A stretch of 64,000 nucleotides of DNA from Lysobacterales bacterium. Its GTDB lineage: Bacteria > Pseudomonadota > Gammaproteobacteria > Xanthomonadales > SZUA-5. The notes beneath the pieces are model-generated. The model searched no databases, was not told the DNA's origin, and was given only the letters and a program-made list of their open reading frames with translations. Shown one piece after another: positions 19,603 through 29,900 of the stretch. The position numbers and the translations under genes were made by a program. Every line of letters begins with the position of its first letter. The first letter of the stretch is position 1. The stretch lies in assembly GCA_022844135.1 (NCBI GenBank), contig JALHMG010000017.1:1-64000 (forward strand). Reading direction: 5' to 3'.

Positions 19603-19722
19603 ACGTCTGCTGACTCGAAGAGCGCTTGTCAAAATCAGGCTGTCCTCGTTCTTGTCCTCGTTCTTGGCGGACGTCTGCTGACTCGAAGAGCGCTTGTCAA
19701 AATCAGGCTGTCCTCGTTCTTG
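19603..19722. repeat. Two identical 52-bp direct repeats
   Basis: Positions 19603-19654 and 19671-19722 are identical over 52 bases (start ACGTCTGCTGACTCGAAG, end TCCTCGTTCTTG), with a period of 68. The short separator repeats TCCTCGTTCTTG again. The second copy abuts the stray subtilase fragment exactly, so the repeat end looks like a recombination boundary. Confidence 0.9.
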
Positions 19723-19835
19723 GGTGCGATTGCTGGCGTCCACCGTGATTGGCCCGCGGCTCGAAAAGCCCGACATGGCCAAGGTATTGGCATCGATGGA
19801 GCCGACCGTCAATGAGGCCGCGTAGGTCGCTGGCG
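19723..19835 (-). pseudogene. Stray 113-bp fragment of the S8 peptidase gene
   Basis: This segment matches 32327-32439 inside the subtilase gene, at 108 of 113 positions by eye and in the same orientation. On the minus strand it still reads TVGSIDANTLAMSGFSSRGP, against TVGSIDGNTLAMSGFSSRGP in the intact gene. It lies between the 52-bp repeats and the duplicated RAYT 3' end. It has no start and cannot be functional. Confidence 0.9.
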
Positions 19836-19869
19836 ACTAGCTCGATGGAGCATTAGAGCCGACAGGCCA

Positions 19870-20139
19870 ATGACGAGTGCGCAATACATCAAGCTTGTCG
19901 ACTACACCGGCAGACAAATCAAACCCGGCAAGCGCGGCGTGATCGCTTCAGCCGAGCCCCCGGCGTTACAAAAACTTGGCCTCAACGCCAACTATCGGAC
20001 CGGTCACGTCATTGGATTCCGCATTGCGTACCAGCGATTTGTCGGCAGCGTTGAGGCGATGACGGAAAAAGCTGCAGCACTGAAGCAGCAGTGGCTCAAG
20101 GGCATCGGCTACGCGCGGGGCCTTGCTGCCAACCAGTGA
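19870..20139 (+). pseudogene. Duplicated C-terminal fragment of the RAYT transposase
   Basis: Ninety codons match the last 90 codons of the transposase gene with scattered substitutions (MTSAQYIKLVDYTGRQIKPG here, MTSAQYIELVDYTGRQLKLG there). The offset is a constant 642-643 bases from this point through the 3' flank to the TAAACGTTTA palindrome. It lacks the HUH and Tyr regions, so it cannot be a transposase. An in-frame ATG exists by chance of the original Met codon. Confidence 0.9.
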
Positions 20140-20159
20140 AGCCAACCCACCCGCACACT

Positions 20160-20193
20160 CTTGACGCCGCTGGCGTCTGGGCGCGTTGGCCGC
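20160..20193 (+). repeat. REP-like palindrome (copy 2)
   Basis: Second copy of the 34-base block after the transposase fragment (GACGCC-GCT-GGCGTC). The TAAACGTTTA palindrome follows at 20235-20244. It arises from the same duplication as the fragment. Confidence 0.65.
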
Positions 20194-20280
20194 CAAAAAA
20201 CCTCGGCCACTCCCGAACGCGATTTGCGGCCGTGTAAACGTTTAGACGACCAATTACGTCGCGCGAAGAATGAGAATATG

Positions 20281-20390
20281 CGTGTCCTAGATTCCCTCCT
20301 AGTATGTGCGTGTCCTCGTTTCCCGCGTCCTCGTTTCCCTCGTTTCCCTTTGCCTGTCCTCGTTTCCCTTTGCCTGTCTTCGATTCCCTT
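20281..20390. repeat. Degenerate pyrimidine-rich tandem repeats
   Basis: The strand reads as variants of TCCTCGTTTCCC and TGCCTGTCCTCGTTTCCCTT. A 20-base unit is repeated 2.5 times at 20341-20390. The TCCTCGTT core is the same as the end of the 52-bp repeats at 19603-19722. No gene is visible in 20140-20438. Confidence 0.7.
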
Positions 20391-20438
20391 TAATAATCGC
20401 CTCGCGACCGGCCCTTAAAAACCTGCCCATCCTCGATA

Positions 20439-20909
20439 TTAGCGTTCGTTCTCACCACAGTGTTCAAGAATTGGCCGGAGGTCAAGATCATAAGTCAGTT
20501 CCGTATAACTCACGCCAAAGCTGTGAAAAAAAGCGCGAAAAACGGCTCTAGTTTCATTTTCGGCAAACCCGAACTTGGAAGCCAATTCCACAGTCCACTC
20601 CAGAAGCTCAAAGAAATCCTCAACTGAGGCCGGTAAAGTAGCTAGACACAACATTTCAACATACTGAACATTTGCCAAGAATCGCTCATCCTCATCCTTC
20701 AATGTCCTTTGAATTTCAAGCAGACGCCCAAACGCACGTTTCTCTCGCTCTAACCGCTGCGCTTCTGGAAAATCGTCATTTATCCTGCGCCGAACTATTT
20801 CAAGATACTCACTTGGAATTCTTTCGGCAAGCAGCCCGAGAACCTGATAAATTAGCTTAAGTACGAAGCAACCCAGAGATCTCTTCTGAAGCAGCGTGAG
20901 CTCTTTCAT
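20439..20909 (-). CDS. Candidate immunity protein for the RHS toxin
   Basis: The 156-residue, mostly helical, acidic protein (AERIPSEYLEIVRRRINDD, ASVEDFFELLEWTVELASKF, YDLDLRPILEHCGENER) has no recognised family. Its ATG overlaps the stop of the RHS toxin gene by 4 bases (ATGA), the usual arrangement of a polymorphic-toxin immunity gene. The gene is visibly poorer in G+C than its surroundings, as is the toxin tip, which suggests that the two were acquired as one cassette. The ATG was preferred over an in-frame TTG six codons upstream because of the overlap. Immunity is inferred from position. Confidence 0.7.
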   Translation of the reverse strand: MKELTLLQKRSLGCFVLKLIYQVLGLLAERIPSEYLEIVRRRINDDFPEAQRLEREKRAFGRLLEIQRTLKDEDERFLANVQYVEMLCLATLPASVEDFFELLEWTVELASKFGFAENETRAVFRAFFHSFGVSYTELTYDLDLRPILEHCGENER

Positions 20910-23900
20910 GGTACCGGTGGCTTCCAAACAGAAATGTTGAATTGCTCAAGAACAAACTGACAAGTGGGGCAAGCCGGCTTAAAGGTGAGTGGCAATCGTC
21001 CATAGCCCCCTTTAACCTGAAGCGTACGCATGACGGAGCCTGATACATCAACGCCGTCACTAAGCGCTTGATTAATACACGAAATTTCCGAGCAATGGCC
21101 GCGATAAGGTTTTAGATCCTTAACTTCGGTTTCACCAAGCCTGAGAGCCGCTTCCATTCTCGGGTCGTTTGGAACACCTTGCCCCGAGTGACCATAATAG
21201 ACTTTCCCATCCCGGGTTACCATCTCGGAAACAGCGCCTGGGGTCTTGCCTTCCTGCGCGAGTTTTTGAGCATATTGCTTGAGTGGATCTACTTCGTCCG
21301 CGACTCTAAATAACCGACCTGCTTTTCCCCACGGGGTTTCTGTCACCGCATTGAACAACCATTCCTCATTTGTACAGCCGTTCGCGAGACAACCACCGAC
21401 ACCTGCGCCAGGAAGCATACTGATGGCTGCATTTCTCACCGCTATCCCATCCGCCTGCCGATACGCAGCCATTTCCGCAATCATGCGTTGACTTTTTTCC
21501 ATGCTATCGGCAACAACATGAACAGTTGGCATCGTGGGTGCACTACTCCACTCTTCATAACCAGCCATTAGTCCAGCCGTTATCCCGGCGGCAACCTCAG
21601 GTGGCATTAATGGTATCCTTTCAATGCGCCTTCCAATCGATTGGACGCTTTGTAACAGTGTATCGCCATTATCTGCGAGCAAGAATCGGCTTTTCAGGGG
21701 ATCACTGTAAAATCTAGCGGCGCCCTCCAAGGTGCTGAACGCAGATCCAATGCTGTAGACCGCCGAGACTATTGTGGCTATTTCGTAGAGATTCCTAAAT
21801 CCACTACTATGTCCCCAGAATTCGAACGCTATTTTGGCAACCCCAGAGGTAATCGCAGCCGTCGCTATCGCAACCGCGACTGAAAAATACCCCGAAGGAT
21901 CCACATGGTTCATAGGGTTGTTCATCACATACGCATAGCGATTAAAACTCTGCGAATGCGCGGGCGATTGCACGAAGGGGTCTGGGCTTAGGAAGCGCCC
22001 CAATGCCGGGTCATACACGCGACCGCCCATGTGGATCAGGTTGGACTGATCGACGTGCTGATGCCCGGTATACCCGCGCCGGGTTTGCGCGCTGTTGAAG
22101 CTGACGATTTGCGCGACAGTCATCGCCTGCCCGGTGTCGGCGTTACGGCGCTGGCCCCAGACGTCGAAACTCATGCGCATGACCACGGCGCCGGTGTCGG
22201 TGGCGAGCACATCGGTGGAGCCGAGCAAGTCCTGGAACACATAGCGCCGGTCGCTGCTGCGCTGCGTCTGGCTGTTCACGACCGAGGTGCGCATGTTGAC
22301 GATCAGGAATCCGCCGAGATTGCGCTTGTACTCGCGACGCTGCGTAGCGTTGCCTTCGTTGGGCAGGAAGTAGGCTTCAAGGCTGCCGACGTGGTGCACC
22401 TTGGTCTCAAAGCCGCCCTGCGGCGTGTCGCTGCGACTGATCACTTCGCGGTTGGGGCCGTAGCGATAGCTGGTTGTGTTCGCCGGCTGACCTTCGATCG
22501 TAGTGGTCACGATCTGTAGCGGCTTGTTGTGCACGGCGTAGGTGATGTTGCGATTGCCGGGCGCGGTGGAGCCTGGCTGACCATTGCCGGCGTGGGTTTG
22601 GTTGCCGTTGGCGTCGTAACAGTAATACGTGGTGCCTGATGGTCCACTCGCGGCGGTGACCGCATGCCAGCCGACCGTTTGCCGTGCGCACGCGGTGGTG
22701 CCCGAGACATAGTCGCGCTTACGGTGCGTAACATTGCCTTTCTGCGTGAAGTTGCCGAGGGCGTCGTAGGCAAATGGCGTGACGTCGACCTGGGCACCAT
22801 TGACCGATCGCGTGGCGCTGGTGAGCCGATACAGCGCGTCGTAGCCAAAAGCCTCGCGCATGGTCACGTTGGTGCTATTAACCGGCACCACGCTCTGGCG
22901 GAAGCCGACATTGCCCACGCGGTCGTAATCGCCGTACGTCCAGTTCTGCAGCGTCTCGGTGGCGCCGGTGGTCTGGATGCCGGTGAGACGCCCGGTGGCC
23001 AGATCGTACGCTGCGGTGGACGTCATCACCGCGGAGCCGGAGCGCCGCGATTGGACCACCTGACCGCGCGCGTCCATCGCCGTGACTTCGTAGAAGATGT
23101 CGTTGGCGCCGTTCAATGCGTTGCGGATTTGCGTTTGGTAGCCGGCCGTGTTGTAGATATACCTCACGCCCAATTTGCGCGCTTGCGAGGGCGAAATCGC
23201 GTTGGACGAGCCGGCGAGGAACACCAGATCGAAGTTCTGGAACGGCCGCCCGAACTGATCGTAGGTCGCTTCCTGTCGATACGATTCGCCATCGATATTG
23301 GTTACCGTAGCGATCGGGCGCGACAGGCTGTCGTAGGTGAAGGTGCGTGAGAAGCCGCTGGCGTCACCCTCGCTGGCGAGCTGCCCGATACCGTTCGGCG
23401 CAACATCGAAGGTCCAGGTGCTGCTGCTTTGTACCGTCCCGTTGCAGGCGCTGCTGAGGAAGTCGTCGCGCTGGATCACGCGGCCGTTCACATCGTACTT
23501 GGGAACCGTGCAGGTGCCGTTCGCCGTGGTCTCGCGGATCACCTCGCCCAAAGCGTTGTAGGCAAAGGTGCGCAGGCCCGTGTCCTCATCCATCATCGAG
23601 ATGCGGCGGCCGAGCGTGTCGTAGGAAATTGTGGTGACGATCTCCGGCGCAGATGGCGTGGGGCGACGCCTGACTTCCACCAGATTGCCATCAAGGTTGT
23701 TGATGTAAGTGGTGGTGAGCCCAGCGGCATCGGTGGCGCTGACCAGATCGTCCGTGATCGGCGCGCGCACCTCTTTCGAGATGCGGCCTTCGGGATCGGT
23801 GACAAAGTTGATCAAGCAATCGGCTGTGGATGTCGATTCAACGCCTGCGCAGGTGCCGACGCTGTAGCGATAAGTGGTGCGCACCGGGCGCGATGGAGTG

Positions 23901-26900
23901 TCGTCGGGACCAACGATTTCCAGCACGCGGCCGAGAAAGTCGTAGGACGTGCGCGTGCAGAACACGCTGGACGATCCGCAACTGCTTCGAGGCACGATGG
24001 TCGTGTCGATCAGGTTGTCGACGTTCGCGCCAACGACGCCCAGTAATACCTCGTGAGGCTCGCTCACCGCCTCGACGCGACCGAGCGCGTCGTACCACGT
24101 CGACGTCAGATAGAAGCTGCGAGGCGCGAAACCTTGGCGAACCGAGAGCAGCTCCCGGCCGAGGCGGTCGTAGTACGCCCATGTAGTCGGTGCCACCGCC
24201 TCCGAGGTTTGCGACTGCCAATTGCGGCTGCGGGCTCTCACGCGATACACCGCGCCGATTGGGCACTGCACAGTGGCCGGCATGCCGGCTTGCGAGGCGC
24301 ACCAGTTGGATTGCGTGACCGTGGCGCTGCCGCTGGCCGGCACGAAGCTCGTGAGCGGCGAGCCGAGAGGCGTAAAGCGCGACTGCGTGACGATGCCGTT
24401 GGCGTCCGTCGATTGCGTGGGCGCGCCCCAGACGTTGCGCCCATCAACCCTGCCGCTCGCCGTGCCGGCCGTGGATGAACCGCTATTACGGTAGGTCAGC
24501 GTTTGCTCGACGAAGCGGCCCTTAGTGTCGTAGCGGAAGCTTTGCCCGCGGCGGAAACGGAGCGGATCGGTAAAGGTGTAGTCCATTCCCGACAGAACGG
24601 GAATCTGACCGGTCGGATTCCCGGCGGTCATCGTGTGATTGGTGCACGCTGATTCTGTGAAGTCATCGCTGCACGAGACACTGAGAATGACGTTGCCGAG
24701 GCTGTTGCGTTTTGTAAATTTCTTGACAGTCGAGTTGTTGTTTTCTTCCGACTGCGTGACTCTACTTCCAACACGATTGCCAAAAATATCATGCTGATTG
24801 GCTTCGAATCTATCCCTTTGAGAACTAGTTCCCTCTGCGTCGTACGAGCCGTCTTGAAACTCGGCCGAGGAATTCACGACCGAATCAATCCAATCAGGAT
24901 ATGCTGACGCCCCACCAAAATAGGCCTCTCCAGTCACCACCTTGCGCCAGAAAATCTGAGCGTAGTTGCGAGTGTAAATCAAGAACGACCAGGAATAGAC
25001 ATTTCCGTTTGCGTTAATGTATTTACTCATCACATCTACACTGGACAGCTGTGCATTTTGGTTTTCGAAAAGGTGAAAGGACGTCTTCGTTGTCTGCTCA
25101 GATTGATATCGGATAGGTTGCTGACTGTTTAGTCGAAGCGGAAACGCAATCGTGGTTGGGAAATTTCCCTGCATCACCGTTGAGGAAAGCCCCATATTAA
25201 GACTCGGCTCTGTTTGGAACCGATCGCAATTCGAATTGAGTGCAGTGGCACAGTAGCGACTGGTTCCGGCTCGGCAGACGCCCAAGTCTCGGTCAACACC
25301 CAGGCATGATCGACTCGGAATGGAAGCAAGTCGTGATGACTTAGACGAAGCGCCGCGCTGCGGAAATCCCAGACCGGTTTCCGTAGTGACCTGAATCCCC
25401 GTACTCTCATCCAAAACCAGCCGCTTCCGATATCCCAGGAACCCACGCCCAGAACCTTGGATCTTGCCGCCCACATAGCGATATCGTGCCGCCACCGTGC
25501 CATTCGGATTTGCCGCCGTAGGTGCGCTGGTGACGGTGCGATGCGCGAGGTACAGCGGCCCGATTAGGTCTTGTACCGCCGTGCCACGACCGGACGCCGT
25601 CCACGGCCCATTGCCGTCGATGTCGTACATATCGCCCATCATCAAACTGGCGTACTCGATCGACGTCACGGCGCCCAGGCCGTTGACGATGTCGGTGATC
25701 GACGTACCAGGAACGTGCCGCGCATCGGTTGCGCGGCGCGTGACCACGACTCGGCCATTTGCTGCGTTCAGGGTCTCCAGCTTTATACGGAGAAGATCGA
25801 ATTGCCCGTCGTTGTCGAGGTCCAAAAATAAATGTGTCAAGTCATTGTCTAGAATATTTGGCAGGCCGAGATCTACCCAATTGAAATTGGGGAAATTGGG
25901 ATCCGGCGACTGGTAACCGTCGCCTAACCAGCGCAGCATCTGGTAACGCCGGTCACCGAAACCAACGTTCTGAACCGCAATCAGGTCCATATCGCCGTCG
26001 CCATCGCCATCCATAAACTGCGGTGCACCGAAAACGTTGCACCCCTCGCCTATTTCGAGGACGCATTGTTCCGTCGCCGAAGCCAGCCCGAAACTTGTAC
26101 CGTCGCCCAAAATGAATTGCCAGCCCAGGTTAACGGCGCCCTGGCGGCGCTTAAACAAGATGTCGGCGGCACCGTCGCTGTTCAGATCGCCGAAGCGAAT
26201 GGACGACGCTGTGGCCTCAGCTTGAATACCGTTGCTGTCGGGTCCGCTTGTACGCCATTTGCGAACTTCCCGGAAAGCCATGACGCCGTTCTGAATGCCG
26301 TCATTCCGGAAAACCACCCAATACCACTCTTGCGTAGTGGATGGCGAGCGTAATGCCTCCGGGGCTTCCGGCAACACCCCGTTGCGCTCCGGGTCTTGAC
26401 CAACGCCGTATCCACCCGAGGTGGGGCAACTGGTGCAAACGCGCATCAGCAGGTCGACCAGCCCATCCGAATCCAAGTCCGCCAATTGCGTGTCTTCGGC
26501 TTCGTATTTTGGAAACGCAACTTCAAAGCTCTGCGAATTGCTCGCGAGCGACAGGCTGATGTCGACGGCGGGCGCGAACTCGTATGGGCAATTGATCGGA
26601 TCCATTCCGGTCACGTCGCAGGCGAAATTCGCCGTAGCCCGGCGCTGCAGGTGAACTCGCATGATGGTGCGGTTGTTCGGCAGATTTTGCTGAGGCGCAA
26701 TGAAATCGGCCAGTCCGTCGCCGTTGACGTCCGCCAGCATGGCGTCGAGCGCGCTGCCGCCCGATGGCAGAGTGCCGATCAGCAACGGCGTGGGCAACGC
26801 AACCGGCGCTAGTGCAAAAAACTCCTTGTCCGCCGTGCCCAGGTACAACTGCCACTGCCCTGGCTGAGTCGCGCAGTTTCCGCCGGGGCAGCGCGCGAGC

Positions 26901-29900
26901 AGCAAGTCATCAATGCCGTCGTGGTTAAAGTCGAACAGATGGTACGCTTTGTCGGCTTCGGGCGAATTGGGAATGGTGAACTGCCCGGGGGCGCCACTGC
27001 CAACTGGCACGGGGTCTGAATAGGTTAGTTCGCCCGATGCGGTTGCGCTCGGCAACACCGCATAAAGCTTTTGCACGCCGCCAAAAACTCGCGAGTACAG
27101 GAACGATGTCAATCCGTCGCCACGATTCATGGGTTTGATCGTGCGCAACGCTGGGAATGGCGCGTTCGGCGTCTCAGTCTGTGGCGCGGCAAAGCCGATG
27201 GATCGCTGCGACCAATTAAATGTCGTCTTCGGATACGAACTCGCGCCGAGCACTTCTCGAATGCCTGCGAGCAACGGCCGCTCATTAGGAATGGCTTGAG
27301 CGCGATATTCCAGATTGTACTGCCGGATGAGCTGACCGTCGGCGTTAGACGAAACGATACTTTGCAGACGCTTCATCAGATTGAAGGCCATGCCAGCGGA
27401 GTAACTACGCAGCGGGAGCGACTCGGTGTCGTAGTTGAAGACCAACCGCGCAGTCGGCGCAAAGCCGTTGGCAACGCCGTCATCCGTGCCCGAATAACGG
27501 ATTTGCTTGATCAGCGGCGCCTCATTGGGTGCAATGAGGTAGCCGTATTCGATCACCGCACGCAGTTGCGCGCGATTGCGGGCCTTCGACAGCAGCCACG
27601 TGTGCGTTTTGCCGTTGGTGGGATGATCGATCCTGCCGTTGCAGATCGGTAGGTCTGACATGAAGCACGGCGCCACCCCGGCAGAGGCCGCACTCAACCC
27701 ATAGAAAAGCTCGCGCCCATCCTTGGTCCACACCCGCCAGTAAATCGGGCTGTCGGCCGTGGAGCTGGCCGAATAGCTGATGATGTTCGAGTAACTGTCG
27801 ATCTCGGTGCGGTACTTGCGCACGTACTGGCCACCCGTCGATTCCGCCGACACCTCCAGGATGCGTTGGCCATCCATGCAATACGCGTCCTGCAAGGTGT
27901 AGCTCACCGGCGGATGCGGGCCAGGGCCATCGCCATGCTCGAACGACTTACGGCAGCGCGCGATGCTGGACAGGCCGTTGATCGAGAAGCCCAAGCCCAT
28001 GGGACCATCGCCGGCGGAGGATCGATACTGAATGGCCACCGACGGCGCAAATCCAGCGGTCGCAGGCGCAGTCATCAATGGAATCGTGTAAGTCGCCGCG
28101 CCGGTTTCATCGACCTGGAAATTGGCGGGCGTGGAGCCCACTTCAATGGCCGGAATCGAACCCGTGTCTGGCAACAGGTTCAGCGCGCCGGGCGTTGGCG
28201 GCGTGTCCGGTGCGTGGTTCTCCCAGTCGCGGCCCGTGGCTGTAGGCGGCGGCGATCCGGAGACAGTAACCGATGCCGAGAGCGCCAGCAGTGTCGATGC
28301 TGGTTCGTTCGGGAAACGCCGTAGCTCAAAGCGATACACGCCTGGATCGGTGATATTGAACTGCTCGCTGCCCTGATTCTCGTTGTTGAACTGAACGGGC
28401 GTGCCGTTGTCCTTGATTCGATAGAGCCGCGCCTGACCGAACTGAGAATCCCAACCGATGGAAATCTGGCAAGGCCCAGCGGTCAAATCGCAACTCTGTG
28501 GGCTCACATGGACGCTGTCGACGTTGGTCTGCTTGCGGATATCGGTTTGGGTATTCGGATTTGCGGTCGAAGGTGGAATTGGAAAGGTCGGTAGCTGCAC
28601 CTGCGCGTTATTGAACGTCACTTGCTCGAACAAACGGCCCCTGACGGGATCGTCGTAGCCGCGCATGAGCGAGCCCACTTGCGTTGTAGCACCCGGGCAG
28701 GTCGGGCAGTTACCGGTGGGGACGCCGCCGGGGTAAGCTGAAATCACAAACTCGAGAGGTTCTGACGGAAGAAAAGCCCCATTCATCGGCGGCACCGACG
28801 CCAGATCGACAACAGGCGTGCGGAGCCAAACAGGATTGCCGTTCAAATCGAACCAGCGCACATGACGCTGACCTCGAAAATTGCCACTTGCATCCTGACC
28901 GTAGGCTTCCGAGAAGATGGCGTTGGGGTAGACGGTGGCTGCCCAAATACCAGCCAATGCTGGACTGACGACCGGCAAGGTCTGTGCTTCAAACCGGTTC
29001 TCCAGGCACTCCTGGTAATCACCGGGTGTTCCGAACAATGCCCAGCGCACAGCCACCCGGCGCGGATCATTGTTGCGGAGTCGAAAGGACACCGCACCCA
29101 CTGTGTCATCGATCAGCTCGTCGGGACCGAGGATGAATCGGCGTCGGATCAGAGGCGCAGAAACCGTTCGATCACCAGTTCCACCGCTGATCTGCCCTGT
29201 GCTGCTGAACAACCAGGAGGGCCGCCCTTGCGCATCGAAGGTGAACCATGTTGCTTGAAGCGCAGGCTGGCCATTCGAGAAATCGAAGCCCAAGGACCAA
29301 CCTGTGTCGGGGCGCGCCATATTGCGATAAAGGCCAGGCACGATCAGCGATGTCAACGGACTGGGCGCCGCGGAGCTCGCAGAACAGGTATTGGACGCGG
29401 GCGGTCCCACACCCGACCCACCCGAGGCGCCCTGTGCGGTCACATTGGGTGACGTGGCGACGATGGATTGCGGCTCACCGGCCGCGGTGTTCTGTGAGGT
29501 CAGTACCACCCGATAACTCTGCGTCAGCGACGTCGCCGTCAGAGGCATCTCATGAAAACCGGATGTGCCCAGAACTGGGACGTTGAGAATGTCTTGTACG
29601 ACGCCAGGAGAATTTCGCTGCAAAACCAATCTGACGATCCATGCGGAGTTAGAGGGCCGCTGCGGATACGCCCAGTCGAACCGAATCTTGCAATCCGGGC
29701 TGCCCGATGGGATTGCGCAGAAGTATCTGGCCGGCGTGACAAATGCTGGCGGCGGGTCTCGATACCAGGTTCCCTGGGGGATGTTCACTTCAATCTGTTG
29801 CGTGCCAGTACCGTGGCTGAAAGTCCCAGAGACGGCGAAGGAACCTGCAGCCGAATTGGTTGCTGGGTTAAAGGAACGAGAAAGAGAAATTGAGCCGGTA

